DNA from: JAEWWD01 sp964440115
Lineage (GTDB): Bacteria > Bacillota > Clostridia > Christensenellales > CAG-138
Direction of reading: 5' to 3'
Assembly: GCA_964440115.1 (NCBI GenBank)
Contig: CAYTPV010000007.1
Location: 1-64,000, forward strand
DNA length: 64,000 nt
Program-made: the position numbers and the translations under genes
Notes under the pieces: model-generated
Seen by the model: only the letters and a program-made list of their open reading frames with translations
Databases searched by the model: none
What the model was told of the DNA's origin: nothing
Part shown: piece after piece, positions 15,064-24,290 of the stretch
Numbering within the stretch: position 1 is the first letter of the stretch
How the letters are laid out: the number at the start of each line of letters is the position of its first letter

Positions 15064-17103
15064 ATGCCCGCAAAGTATACACATCTGTTTTCTCCCATTA
15101 AGATTGGGGGTATTGAGGTAAAGAACCGCATTGCCATGATGCCGATGGGCGTTTTTTCTCCGCGTCTGCTGGATTTGAGTATTGGCGCCTATACAAAGGA
15201 TGGCGCGGATTATTACATTGAACGTGCAAAGGGCGGCACGGGCCTTATTATCACCGGACTTATTCCAATCGTCCCCAATCCGATATTCTTCATTAAAAAA
15301 CCTGAGCTGTTTGTTCAAAATATAAAATACCTGACTGACGGAGTACATGAGCATGGCGGAAAGATATTCTTGCAATTGACCGCGTTGACAGGCCGTGCCG
15401 GACATGGCAACGAGAGCTTGACGCCCGCTCCTTCGGAAATACAGAATGTATGGGACCCCACCAAAAAGAACAGAGCGATCACAAAGGATGAGATAAAGGC
15501 ATATATTAAGAACTTTGCCGAGAGCGCGTACCTGGTAAAACAGGGCGGTGGAGACGGCGTGGAAATTCATGCCGTACACGAAGGATATCTGCTGGATCAA
15601 TTCGTCATCGCATCCATGAACGGACGAACTGACGAGTATGGCGGAAGCCTAGAAAACCGTATGCGGTTTCCCGTGGAAATTGTGCAGGCAATCAAGGAAA
15701 AGTGCGGCAAAGATTTTCCCGTTTCTCTGCGTTACAGCGTAAAGAGCTACACGAAGGGCTTCAATCGCGGTGCACTGCCCGGAGAAGACTTTACGGAATT
15801 TGGGCGCGATATTGAAGAAAGTCTGATCATTGCAAAGAAATTCCAGCAAGCCGGATACGATATGCTCAATTGCGACAACGGCACCTACGACGCATGGTTC
15901 TGGGCACATCCGCCCATGTATATGCCCAAAGCATGCAACCTAAATGACGTAGCGCGTGTGAAGGCGGTCGTTGACATCCCAGTCGTATGTGCGGGCCGTT
16001 TTGATGACCCTGAACTTGCGGAGCAGGCGATTGCAGAGGGACGCATCGACATGATGGGAATGGGCAGGCCTCTGCTTGCGGACCCCGATGCGGCAAACAA
16101 GTTCAAAGACGGCAAACTCGATGATGTACGTCCCTGCATCAGCTGCCATCAGGGATGCTTGGGCAGAATATTCCAGGGCAAGGATATCAGCTGCGCTGTG
16201 AACCCGGCGTGCGGACGAGAAAAGAGCTATGCTCTGAAACCTGCAGCGGCCAAAAAGAAGGTGCTCGTGGTCGGCGGCGGACTTGGCGGCATGGAAGCCG
16301 CACGTGTATGCGCCTTGCGTGGCCATTCGGTGCAGCTGCATGAAAAAACGGGAGAACTCGGCGGCGTATTTGTTGCTGCGACAACGCCGGATTTCAAGGA
16401 TGACGATAAAAAACTGCTCGCATGGTATAAGAAGCAGATGCATGACCTGCATATCGATGTCCATATGAACAGCGAAGTGACTGCCGCGGATATACAAAAA
16501 GGCGGCTTTGACGAAGTGTTTATTGCAACCGGCGCTACAGAACGCAGGCTGAACATACCGGGCTTTGACTCGCCCAATGTTACGTATGCCATCGAAACGC
16601 TGCGCGACAAAAACGTTGAAGGCGAGAATGTACTGATTGTGGGCGGCGGACTTACCGGCTGTGAAATCGCCTATGAACTGGCACGCCAAGGCAAGAAAGT
16701 GACCATTGTGGAAATGACGGAAACCATACTCAATGCGTTTGGTCTTTCCGCCGCAAATTACAATATGCTGATGGAGCTGTTGGATTACTATAAGGTGAAC
16801 GTCATCAAAAACGCGGTGGTCAAGAGCTATGAAAACGGAGTGGCAACCGTGATTGAGACGATTAAGAACTATCCCAATGTCGCCAACCGTGCCAAGCTAA
16901 TGTTCGCGGTTGGCCCGCAGGGTATACCGGAAAAGCACGAGGTAAAGGCCGATCATATCGTTGTTTCCGTAGGATATACCAGCAACGACGCGCTATACCG
17001 TGATGTGGCGGCAGGGAATGTGCACCTAATCGGTGATGCGAAACAGCCCACCAATGTGATGGACGCTATTTGGGCGGCTTATGAAACCGCAATGGTAATC
17101 TAG
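15064..17103 (+). CDS. 2-enoate reductase-type Fe-S flavoprotein
   Basis: A 679-residue enzyme with the three-part layout of 2,4-dienoyl-CoA reductase, 2-enoate reductase, BaiCD and FldZ. An N-terminal old-yellow-enzyme TIM barrel binds FMN (LFSPIKIGGIEVKNRIAMMPMG, AVHEGYLLDQF, NGRTDEYGGSLENR). A [4Fe-4S] cluster region has CISCHQGCLG and a fourth cysteine about 11 residues on. A C-terminal FAD/NAD(P) domain has VLVVGGGLGGMEAARV and NVLIVGGGLTGCEIAYELA. It should reduce carbon-carbon double bonds of unsaturated acids, steroids or similar acceptors with NAD(P)H. The ATG at 15064 is well spaced from gaaagga; the ATG at 15052 touches it and is rejected. A divergent TetR gene and operator suggest substrate induction. 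The true acceptor is unknown. Confidence 0.88.
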   Translation: MPAKYTHLFSPIKIGGIEVKNRIAMMPMGVFSPRLLDLSIGAYTKDGADYYIERAKGGTGLIITGLIPIVPNPIFFIKKPELFVQNIKYLTDGVHEHGGKIFLQLTALTGRAGHGNESLTPAPSEIQNVWDPTKKNRAITKDEIKAYIKNFAESAYLVKQGGGDGVEIHAVHEGYLLDQFVIASMNGRTDEYGGSLENRMRFPVEIVQAIKEKCGKDFPVSLRYSVKSYTKGFNRGALPGEDFTEFGRDIEESLIIAKKFQQAGYDMLNCDNGTYDAWFWAHPPMYMPKACNLNDVARVKAVVDIPVVCAGRFDDPELAEQAIAEGRIDMMGMGRPLLADPDAANKFKDGKLDDVRPCISCHQGCLGRIFQGKDISCAVNPACGREKSYALKPAAAKKKVLVVGGGLGGMEAARVCALRGHSVQLHEKTGELGGVFVAATTPDFKDDDKKLLAWYKKQMHDLHIDVHMNSEVTAADIQKGGFDEVFIATGATERRLNIPGFDSPNVTYAIETLRDKNVEGENVLIVGGGLTGCEIAYELARQGKKVTIVEMTETILNAFGLSAANYNMLMELLDYYKVNVIKNAVVKSYENGVATVIETIKNYPNVANRAKLMFAVGPQGIPEKHEVKADHIVVSVGYTSNDALYRDVAAGNVHLIGDAKQPTNVMDAIWAAYETAMVI

Positions 17104-17135
17104 CGCTCGTAAACCAGAAAACCATGACAGAGTAT

Positions 17136-17161
17136 CAGCCCTCCGGTTAATCGGAGGGCTG
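17136..17161. terminator. Hairpin after the flavoprotein gene
   Basis: A perfect 10-bp GC-rich stem (cagccctccg and complement) around a six-base loop, without a clear T-run. It probably ends or weakens the upstream transcript. Confidence 0.6.
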
Positions 17162-17234
17162 CATGTTATGTGGTATTTGACAGGACATCAACCGAAGATT
17201 ACTATGAAAACAGTTGAAGTGAGGGGGAAACGCC

Positions 17235-17642
17235 ATGTATTGTCCGCAATGCGGTACGGTCGCATCGCAAAACGGCAAATTCTGCGAAAAATGCGGTTAT
17301 GCATTTGCGCTGCAGGCAGAAGAAGCGCGCCCAATCAAAGAAAATGCGTTGTATTATCAGCGAAAGGCATTCTATCTTCCCAAAGAAGCTTCGAGAATAA
17401 CAGGAGAGTTTACTGTAACGAATTTGCGGATTTCATTTAAACCTCACTTTTTTATGAAACCGTTCGATATACCATACACGCAAATGAAAGGCGTGTCGGA
17501 CGCCTATACCATATTCCTGAATACATATTTTAAAGTGTTTTGCTTGGACAATAAGGAATATGTATTTTCACTCAATACAATGGAAGAATCCCGCACACAG
17601 GGTGTCGTCGGCCGTATCCGAAATAGCCTGTATCACAAGTAA
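17235..17642 (+). CDS. Zinc-ribbon plus PH/GRAM-like domain protein
   Basis: A 135-residue protein. Residues 1-21 form a zinc ribbon (MYCPQCG, FCEKCGYA). Residues 40-135 look like a GRAM or bacterial PH-like beta domain: a long run of alternating hydrophobic strands with ITGEFTVTNLRISFKP, then a KPFDIPYTQMKGV turn. It is predicted to be cytoplasmic. agggggaaa precedes the ATG. The two-domain layout is common in Firmicutes proteins of unknown function. It has its own terminator and no clear operon partner. Confidence 0.75.
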   Translation: MYCPQCGTVASQNGKFCEKCGYAFALQAEEARPIKENALYYQRKAFYLPKEASRITGEFTVTNLRISFKPHFFMKPFDIPYTQMKGVSDAYTIFLNTYFKVFCLDNKEYVFSLNTMEESRTQGVVGRIRNSLYHK

Positions 17643-17660
17643 CGTGCAATTGTCTTTGTG

Positions 17661-17688
17661 AATGCCTTGCTGCTGCCAAGGCATTTTT
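17661..17688 (+). terminator. Terminator
   Basis: Eight-base arms aatgcctt and aaggcatt around a nine-base loop, followed by ttt, 18 bases past the stop at 17642. Confidence 0.7.
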
Positions 17689-17744
17689 CATGTGCAAATG
17701 AATTTTGTCATCAATCGTTTTGACAAAATAAGAATATGTTATCG

Positions 17745-17773
17745 TTGTTTTATTGATTGCAAGCAAAGATAAT
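17745..17773 (+). promoter_or_regulatory. Probable mtl operon promoter
   Basis: TTGTTT, 17 bases, GATAAT. Transcription would begin near 17780 and include the structured leader at 17793-17853. A TTGACA at 17720-17725 has no matching -10. Confidence 0.4.
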
Positions 17774-17792
17774 AGTAGATGTAATAATCTTT

Positions 17793-17853
17793 TGAAGGAC
17801 CCGCTGAATGCCATGCGCAATGTTGAGAAATCAACAGGCATTGGGAACCTTCA
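17793..17853 (+). ncRNA. Three-tier hairpin in the mtlA leader
   Basis: Nested pairing: tgaagg with ccttca at the base, ccc with ggg, aatgcc (17807-17812) with ggcatt (17837-17842), and tgttga with tcaaca capped by a GAAA tetraloop. An eight-base bulge lies on the 5' side. A perfect 14-bp palindrome (gtttgcc plus complement) follows at 17859-17872. It fits a cis-acting leader RNA that controls mtlA. It matches no riboswitch class that I recognise. Confidence 0.5.
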
Positions 17854-17911
17854 CCATCGTTTGCCGGCAAACCATCCAAAACAGTAGTAAGAACAAAATG
17901 GAGGGGTATGC

Positions 17912-19312
17912 ATGGAGACTGCTGTCAAAGCCAAAAGCGGTAAAAAGACGGTTCAAAAAATAGGTCGTTTCCTCAGCGGTATGATTATGCCAAACATCGG
18001 CGCACTGCTTGCCTGGGGTCTTATCACGACATTGTTTATTCCTAAGGGGTGGCTGCCGAACGCGAGTTTAGCAACAATGGTTGGCCCAATGCTGCGGTAC
18101 ATCATCCCGCTGCTGGTGGGTTATACGGCTGGTAAGCAGGTATGGGGTACTCGCGGCGCTGTGATCGCGGCTATCGCGACAGCCGGCGTCATACTCGGCA
18201 CGGAAACCCCGATGATACTGGGCGCAATGCTCATTGGTCCCTTTGCCGGTTGGATTATCAAAGTGTTTGATAAAGCGGTCGAGGGTAAAATTGCTGCCGG
18301 TTTTGAAATGCTGGTGGATAATTTCTCCGTCGGTATTTTCGGAATGATACTCGCACTGTTCGGTTTCTTGGTGGTAGGTCCTTTTGTGGCGGCAATTACC
18401 GCCATGCTGACCGCCGGTGCCAACTGGATCAACAATGCGCATCTGTTGCCCGGCATCTCCCTGTTCGTGGAGCCTGCCAAAATACTCTTCCTGAACAACG
18501 CTATTAACCATGGCATCATGGACCCCATCGGCGTGCAGCAGGTTGCGCAGTTCGGCAAATCCATCATGTTCCTGGTGGAAACCAACCCCGGCCCCGGCTT
18601 GGGTATATTGCTGGCCTACTGGCTGTTTGGCCGCGGTGAGGCGAAGGCCACCGCGCCCGGCGCCGTCATTATCCACTTCCTTGGCGGTATTCACGAAATC
18701 TATTTCCCGTTTGTCATGATGAACCCCATACTGCTGCTCGCCGTAATCGCCGGCGGAGCTTCGGGCCTGTTGGTCGAATCCATTCTGGGCGCCGGTCTTT
18801 CAGGACCGCCCGCGCCCGGCAGCATCATCGCTGTCATGGCAATGTGCCCCAAGGGCGGCTGGCTGCCCGTATTGCTGGGCGTTCTGGTTGCGGCAGCGGT
18901 TTCATTCATCGTCGCTATGCCGTTTGTGCGCAAGAAGGACTTGGCTGCTGAAGATCTGACGGATGCCATCGCCCAGACAAAGGCGCTCAAGGCGGAAAGC
19001 AAGGGGCAGGCCGTTCCCGCGGCGCTCAAGTCCCTGCCCGGTCTGATCGCGTTTGCCTGCGATGCAGGTATGGGGTCTAGCGCGATGGGGGCTACTACAC
19101 TCAAGAAGAGATTGAATCAGGCCGGATTGGATATTCCCGTCAAGCATTACGCGATCGAGGATATTCCAAGGGAAGCTACAATTGTTGTGACACAGGCAAC
19201 CCTTGCCGAACGGGCTGCAGCAAAAGCGCCGCAGGCACAGCTGTTTACCATCAATAACTTTATGAATGTCGGGGAGTATGATAAACTGGTTGCATCGCTC
19301 AAACAAAAATAA
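17912..19312 (+). CDS. mtlA: PTS mannitol-type EIICB permease
   Basis: A 466-residue PTS permease of the mannitol family: an EIIC membrane domain (residues 15-340) and a fused EIIB domain. EIIC motifs include GRFLSGMIMPNIGALLAWG, NHGIMDPIG and the GGIHEIYFPF segment. The EIIB phosphocysteine is Cys383 in ACDAGMGSSAMG. It takes up and phosphorylates a hexitol, using phosphate passed from MtlF. The EIIA domain is separate (mtlF). It is first in a row mtlA-mtlR-mtlF-fruK-dehydrogenase-HPr. Because no mtlD follows, the substrate could be mannitol or a related hexitol. Confidence 0.92.
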   Translation: METAVKAKSGKKTVQKIGRFLSGMIMPNIGALLAWGLITTLFIPKGWLPNASLATMVGPMLRYIIPLLVGYTAGKQVWGTRGAVIAAIATAGVILGTETPMILGAMLIGPFAGWIIKVFDKAVEGKIAAGFEMLVDNFSVGIFGMILALFGFLVVGPFVAAITAMLTAGANWINNAHLLPGISLFVEPAKILFLNNAINHGIMDPIGVQQVAQFGKSIMFLVETNPGPGLGILLAYWLFGRGEAKATAPGAVIIHFLGGIHEIYFPFVMMNPILLLAVIAGGASGLLVESILGAGLSGPPAPGSIIAVMAMCPKGGWLPVLLGVLVAAAVSFIVAMPFVRKKDLAAEDLTDAIAQTKALKAESKGQAVPAALKSLPGLIAFACDAGMGSSAMGATTLKKRLNQAGLDIPVKHYAIEDIPREATIVVTQATLAERAAAKAPQAQLFTINNFMNVGEYDKLVASLKQK

Positions 19313-19322
19313 TTGAAATTGG

Positions 19323-19350
19323 GCCGGCCGGGAGTCCCCTTCCGGCCGGC
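19323..19350. terminator. mtlA-mtlR intercistronic stem
   Basis: A nine-base GC stem (gccggccgg with its complement) lying 10 bases after mtlA. With no clear T-run it more likely stabilises mtlA mRNA than stops transcription. Confidence 0.5.
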
Positions 19351-19380
19351 TCTCCTTATCATAGAACAAACGGAGACGAT

Positions 19381-21456
19381 ATGCTGACATCGCGGCAAAA
19401 GCAGATAGTCTGCGCATTACTCAACAAAAATGGGTTTACGCCCATTGCCGAACTCGCGGCGGCGCTGGGAATCAGCGGCCGTACGGTGATGCGCGAGCTT
19501 TTGACGCTGGAGAAGGATCTGCGCGCGTATGGGGCTTCGATACAGCGCAAAAGCAGCAGGGGAGTGCGAATCATCTGCCCGCAGGATCAACTGGAACGCT
19601 TGACGGCCGCTGCCTCGGAAAAAACGAAATTGATGCTTTGTTCCAAGGAAGAACGTAAACGCTTTATTCTGTCCACGCTTTTACAAAGCAGCGAGCCGGT
19701 TAAAATGCAGTTCTTCACGCTGACACTGGCAGTAACGGATGCAACAGTCAGCGCCGATCTCGACCGTATGGAAAGCTGGCTGAAGGAACAGAACATTGCA
19801 CTAAACAGAAAACCTGGTGTAGGGATCTACCTTTCCGGCGATGAATGGGCGCTGCGGCGCGGAATGCTGAACCTGTTTTTTGAAGCGCACGACTACGCCT
19901 CGGTCATATCGATGCTTTCCTCAAAAGACTCACTTGCGGAATATGCAGAACAGGATATCCTGTCGTTTTTGGATGTTGATTTGCTTTGGCAGGTAAAAGA
20001 TGCGTTGGAAGGGGATAAATCGCTGCGAAATCTGCTGAGGGCTGATAAAAATTACTACGAATTCATGATTGCGGCCTACTATTTGGTGAGGCGCTCGGCG
20101 CAAGGGTATTCCTTTACCGGTTCACCGGAACGCATTGCAGAATGGATGAACAGCCCAGAGTATTCTCTTATTCGAAGCCTGATTGAAAGGCTCAAAAGTG
20201 CAACCGGAATTAGGCTGACAGATGATGAACTGGATTATCTTATGCTGCTGCTTCAGGTGACGCATGGAAGAAGCGCGAATTTAGAGCAAACTATTGAAAC
20301 ACTGCAGCCAGTAATCCGTGAGATTATACAAATAGCGGAAAGCGAAACGGGATATTTGCTTGAAAGCAACAGCACGTTTTATCGCGGGCTGTGCGAGCAT
20401 CTCATACCGGCTGTCAATCGTATGAGACTGCATCTGGAGATTAAAAATCCTTTGCTCATATCCATCAAAACACACTATCCGCAGCTGTATGCACTTGCAT
20501 CCCATTGCGTCGCACCCATAGAACGGCTGTTTTCAGTACAGGTTCCCGATTCGGAGATCGCCTATATCGCAATGTACCTTGGGGTCGCGCTCGAAGATAA
20601 AAACCTCAGGCGCGACAGATCTATAAGGGCGATCGTATGCTGCCCTGCCGGCATGGTGTCGGCTCAGTTTCTGGCAACATTGTTAAACCGGGAATTCCCT
20701 AACCTTTCAATTGCCGATGTCGTTGCGACGACCGATCTGAAAGAACGTCTGGATCGATGTGCGGCTGACATCGTCATATCTACGGTATCCATTCAAAATC
20801 TTGAAGTGCCCAATATTTCCGTCTCTCCATTTTTACTTGAAGAGGATCGTCAACGGCTTACAACTGAATTAAAGACCATTATCAGGCGTCCGTATTGGGA
20901 TCAGCATTTGGAAACCGGTATGAAACAGAGACTGTCGAATGTGAAAAACATCATCGATGGCATATTGCAGGTGCTGGACAGTTTCTTTCTTATCGATACA
21001 TTGCCTTATTCGACCCTGCGCGAAATGATCGAGTGCGCAGCACAGTATACGGGGCATACCCCGGAACAGAAGACACTGATTGCCCAATCGCTTACGGAAC
21101 GGGAAAAAATCGGCAGTACGATTGACTTCAGTTCCGGCTGCATGCTGCTGCACTGCCGTACCGAGGGCGTGCAGGAACTTCACTTTGGAATATTGCGGGC
21201 TGAAAACCCTCAACTGCTGGGCAATGAAGGGCAAAGAATAGAAGCCCGACTCATATTGGTTATGCTTGCGCCCATGCGCTGTCCTGAAGAACATATTGCC
21301 GTCATGGGTGCGATCAGTCAGGGGATTATCAACGAACCCTGGCTGGTGCAGGCTTTTAAAACAGGGGACAGCAACGCTTGTTATCTTGCGCTTGAACGGC
21401 TGATGTCAGCCTATCAAAGCGACTATTTTATGATTACAGGAAAGGAACGAAACTAG
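19381..21456 (+). CDS. mtlR: PTS-controlled mannitol operon activator
   Basis: A 691-residue BglG/MtlR-type regulator. In order: an HTH_11 domain at the N terminus (PIAELAAALGISGRTVMREL), a second winged region, two PRD domains (residues about 190-410, where YRGLCEHLIPAVNRM and EIAYIAMYLG are typical), an EIIB-like domain and a C-terminal EIIA-like domain (HCRTEGVQELHFGIL). The PRD histidines are phosphorylated by HPr and EII components, which links activity to sugar supply. The DNA-binding domain makes it an activator rather than an RNA antiterminator. It overlaps mtlF by one base. Confidence 0.9.
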   Translation: MLTSRQKQIVCALLNKNGFTPIAELAAALGISGRTVMRELLTLEKDLRAYGASIQRKSSRGVRIICPQDQLERLTAAASEKTKLMLCSKEERKRFILSTLLQSSEPVKMQFFTLTLAVTDATVSADLDRMESWLKEQNIALNRKPGVGIYLSGDEWALRRGMLNLFFEAHDYASVISMLSSKDSLAEYAEQDILSFLDVDLLWQVKDALEGDKSLRNLLRADKNYYEFMIAAYYLVRRSAQGYSFTGSPERIAEWMNSPEYSLIRSLIERLKSATGIRLTDDELDYLMLLLQVTHGRSANLEQTIETLQPVIREIIQIAESETGYLLESNSTFYRGLCEHLIPAVNRMRLHLEIKNPLLISIKTHYPQLYALASHCVAPIERLFSVQVPDSEIAYIAMYLGVALEDKNLRRDRSIRAIVCCPAGMVSAQFLATLLNREFPNLSIADVVATTDLKERLDRCAADIVISTVSIQNLEVPNISVSPFLLEEDRQRLTTELKTIIRRPYWDQHLETGMKQRLSNVKNIIDGILQVLDSFFLIDTLPYSTLREMIECAAQYTGHTPEQKTLIAQSLTEREKIGSTIDFSSGCMLLHCRTEGVQELHFGILRAENPQLLGNEGQRIEARLILVMLAPMRCPEEHIAVMGAISQGIINEPWLVQAFKTGDSNACYLALERLMSAYQSDYFMITGKERN

Positions 21457-21956
21457 TGGGACTTTTTACCAAGAAAGAAAAGAATATCGCAGGCATACAG
21501 ACCCAGCGCGAGCCTGCTGATCGAAATACTGTATTAGCTCGCAATGATGTGTATACGGGTCTGCCCTCTATGGATAAATGGCAGGCTATCCGTCTTGCCG
21601 GAGAAAAGCTTTTTCAAAAAGGATGTATCGAAGAGCCGTACATAGAAGCCATGATTGAACGGGAAAAGGTTGTGACAACGTACCTTGGCGAGGGCGTGGC
21701 CATTCCGCACGGCGTAGGCGCGGCGCGAAGCTATATCAAAAGGACGGGGCTGGTTGTGCTGCAATTTCCGGAGGGGATTGCGTTTGAAACCGGACGCGCG
21801 TATTTGCTCATCGGTATTGCGGCGCTGGAGGATGAGCATCTGCCGCTGCTCGCGGGCATAGCAAATATCATGACGCAGGAAGAACTGCTCACGCCGCTGT
21901 TGAGCAGTACCGACCCGAACTATATTTTCGATTGCTTCATGGAGCATATGGAATAA
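21456..21956 (+). CDS. mtlF: PTS mannitol EIIA component
   Basis: A 166-residue EIIA of the fructose-mannitol family with phosphohistidine His85 in GEGVAIPHGVG. Residues 1-27 extend beyond the usual domain. The start is a GTG whose first base is the last base of the mtlR stop codon, with aaagga upstream, so it is translationally coupled. It hands phosphate from HPr to the MtlA EIIB cysteine. Confidence 0.9.
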   Translation: MGLFTKKEKNIAGIQTQREPADRNTVLARNDVYTGLPSMDKWQAIRLAGEKLFQKGCIEEPYIEAMIEREKVVTTYLGEGVAIPHGVGAARSYIKRTGLVVLQFPEGIAFETGRAYLLIGIAALEDEHLPLLAGIANIMTQEELLTPLLSSTDPNYIFDCFMEHME

Positions 21957-21977
21957 CCCCGCGAGAAGGAGCAGAAT

Positions 21978-22907
21978 ATGATTGTCACGGTTACTTTGAA
22001 CCCTGCCGTGGATAAAACCGGTGAGTTGGAACGTCTGACTCCAGGCAGCGTTAACAGGCTGACATCTATCCGGCAGGACCCGGGAGGCAAAGGCATCAAT
22101 GTTTCGAAGTCCTTAAAGGTATTGGGGTCGGATAGTATTGCCATGGGATTGCTGGGAGGCAGCAGCGGCGCGTGGATCGTGCAGGCACTGTCTGCGCTTC
22201 ATATATCTTGTGATTTTGTCACAACCCAAGCCCCAACACGTACAAACCTGAAACTCATCGATTCCGTTTCAGGAGAAACCACGGATATCAATGAACCTGG
22301 GCAGCACTGCGGAGCACCGGAACTGCTGGAGATAACCCACAAGCTTTCCGGCATTCTGAAGGTTGATGATATTGCGGTGTTTTCAGGCAGCCTTCCGCCC
22401 GGCGTTCCGTCCTCCATTTATGCGGATTGGGCGGTTCTTTGCAAAGAAGCAGGCGCGAAGGCGTTTGTGGATGCGGATGGGGAGAGCTTACAACTTGCGG
22501 TGGATAAAATCCCGTACGCAATCAAGCCTAACGAGCACGAACTTTCCCGGTTGTGCGGAAAACATCTTTGCAGCGTGGAAGAACTGTGCACGGAAGGCAT
22601 GCGGCTCGTAGAAAAAGGTATTCGTCTTGTTACGGTATCCATGGGATCGCGCGGAGCACTCTTCCTGTCTGAAAATGCGCGGTATTATTGTCCCGGTATT
22701 CGAGTTCAAGAAAAAAGCACCGTCGGCGCGGGTGATGCTATGATGGCCGCTATTGCTTTTGGCGAACACAATAGCCTACCGCTCAAAGAAACCGCAGTAC
22801 TTGCGGTGGCACTGAGCGCGGCCAGCGTAATGCAGAGTGGTACGCAAGGCGCTGATCCTGCCGTTGTGAAGGAACTGCAAACGAAAGTGGTATTGGAAAG
22901 TCTGTAA
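21978..22907 (+). CDS. fruK: 1-phosphofructokinase
   Basis: A 309-residue PfkB-family kinase of the FruK/LacC type. MIVTVTLNPAVDKT at the start, DPGGKGINVSKSL, FSGSLPPGVP and the catalytic STVGAGDAMMA segment are all present. It converts fructose 1-phosphate to fructose 1,6-bisphosphate; tagatose 6-phosphate kinase is the main alternative. An agaaggagc site precedes the ATG. Its place in a mannitol-type PTS operon, with no mtlD, suggests that the sugar leaves the PTS and dehydrogenase as fructose 1-phosphate (inference). Confidence 0.88.
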   Translation: MIVTVTLNPAVDKTGELERLTPGSVNRLTSIRQDPGGKGINVSKSLKVLGSDSIAMGLLGGSSGAWIVQALSALHISCDFVTTQAPTRTNLKLIDSVSGETTDINEPGQHCGAPELLEITHKLSGILKVDDIAVFSGSLPPGVPSSIYADWAVLCKEAGAKAFVDADGESLQLAVDKIPYAIKPNEHELSRLCGKHLCSVEELCTEGMRLVEKGIRLVTVSMGSRGALFLSENARYYCPGIRVQEKSTVGAGDAMMAAIAFGEHNSLPLKETAVLAVALSAASVMQSGTQGADPAVVKELQTKVVLESL

Positions 22908-22942
22908 ACACAGAAGCACTGCGTGATTCTGCGTTGGAAATA

Positions 22943-22951
22943 TGATACAAT
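22943..22951 (+). promoter_or_regulatory. Possible internal extended -10 promoter
   Basis: TGATACAAT, identical to the element before hndA, lies 46 bases ahead of the dehydrogenase gene, after a hairpin near 22911-22931 (cagaa and ttctg arms). Confidence 0.3.
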
Positions 22952-22997
22952 ACAAGCGGCGAGTATCGGAAAATCGCTGCCTCAACCGGAGGATGGA

Positions 22998-24260
22998 ATG
23001 AAAACTAAGGCCGTCAGATTATATGGCGCGGGGGATCTGCGTCTGGAAGAATTCGAGCTTCCGCCTATTTCGGAAAATGAAGTGCTTGTACGCATTGTAT
23101 CGGATAGTATCTGTATGTCTTCCTACAAGTGTGCGATTCAGGGGACGGCACACAAGCGTGTGCCCAAAAATGTTGCGGAACACCCCATCATAATAGGCCA
23201 TGAGTTCTCGGGGGATATCGTAGAAGTCGGCAGCAACCTGAAGTCGCAGTTCACACCGGGAATGAAATTTGCTTTGCAGCCCGCAATTAATTATAAAGGG
23301 AGCATGGATTCTCCCGGATATTCGTTTGAATTCTTTGGCGGGGATGCAACTTATTGCATCATTAATACGCAGGCTATCGAAATGGGCTGTCTGTTTGAAC
23401 ATAAGGGCAGATCCTATTATGAGGCCTCGCTTGCGGAACCGATGAGTTGCATCATAGGCGCTTTTCATGCCGCGTTTCATACGAAGAACGGCGTGTACCA
23501 TCATGAGATGGGCATACGTGAAGGCGGCACACTGGCTATACTTGCAGGTGCCGGTCCCATGGGATTGGGCGCGGTGGCATATGCGCTGCGATGTGATCGC
23601 AGGCCGCGTCTTGTAGTGGTGACGGATCTGGATGAAGCTCGCCTGTCTAGAGCAGAGCATCTCTTCCCTCCTGATGAAATAAAGAAGGAAACAGGAATTG
23701 ATTTATACTTCATCAATACCTCTTTGCCCGAAAACGACACGCAATACCTTCGTACGATATCCGGAGGCGGATTTGATGACGCATTGGCCATGGCGCCCGT
23801 GCGCGCCGTTATGGAGCAGGCAAGCGCCGTGCTTGGAAGGGACGGCTGCCTGAATTTCTTTGCCGGGCCGACGGATCACGCTTTCTCAGCCATGCTCAAT
23901 TACTATGACGTGCACTACAACAGCACACATGTCATAGGAACTACCGGCGGCAATACGGAGGATATGCTCGAAAGCCTGCGCATGAGCGCGGCAGGATATT
24001 TGGACCCCGCAGTCATGGTCACACATATTGGTGGGCTAAACAGCGTAATCGATACGACACTTAGGCTTCCCAGTATTCCGGGCGGGAAAAAGCTCATCTA
24101 TACACATGTGGAAATGCCTCTCACCGCGCTCACGGATTTGCGTGCGTGTGCCAAAGACGATGATCGGTTTGCGCAGCTGGCAGATATCGTAGAGAAGCAT
24201 AAGGGGTTATGGTGCGCACAGGCGGAGGAATATTTGCTGTCGCATTGGGTACAAGAATAA
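22998..24260 (+). CDS. L-sorbose-1-phosphate reductase-like dehydrogenase
   Basis: A 420-residue medium-chain zinc dehydrogenase. It resembles SorE, which interconverts sorbose 1-phosphate and glucitol 6-phosphate. GHEFSGDIVEVGSN holds the His-Glu pair, ICMSSYKC carries the expected catalytic cysteine, LAEPMSC the catalytic-site Glu, and GAGPMGLGAVAYAL the Rossmann motif. The ATG at 22998 follows ccggagg; 25 extra upstream codons have no ribosome site. In this operon it replaces mtlD. SorE acts on the carbon next to the phosphorylated C1; if this enzyme does the same to mannitol 1-phosphate, the product is fructose 1-phosphate, the FruK substrate. Confidence 0.78.
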   Translation: MKTKAVRLYGAGDLRLEEFELPPISENEVLVRIVSDSICMSSYKCAIQGTAHKRVPKNVAEHPIIIGHEFSGDIVEVGSNLKSQFTPGMKFALQPAINYKGSMDSPGYSFEFFGGDATYCIINTQAIEMGCLFEHKGRSYYEASLAEPMSCIIGAFHAAFHTKNGVYHHEMGIREGGTLAILAGAGPMGLGAVAYALRCDRRPRLVVVTDLDEARLSRAEHLFPPDEIKKETGIDLYFINTSLPENDTQYLRTISGGGFDDALAMAPVRAVMEQASAVLGRDGCLNFFAGPTDHAFSAMLNYYDVHYNSTHVIGTTGGNTEDMLESLRMSAAGYLDPAVMVTHIGGLNSVIDTTLRLPSIPGGKKLIYTHVEMPLTALTDLRACAKDDDRFAQLADIVEKHKGLWCAQAEEYLLSHWVQE

Positions 24261-24290
24261 TCATAGACTCAAAATTTGGGAGGACAGACT

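Noticed and set aside
15940..16689. Minus-strand frame opposite the enoate-reductase-like gene
   Set aside because: Shadow of the real gene; no start signal and no domain.
17720..17748. TTGACA at 17720 as the mtl promoter -35
   Set aside because: No acceptable -10 lies 16-18 bases downstream; the TTGTTT/GATAAT pair fits better.
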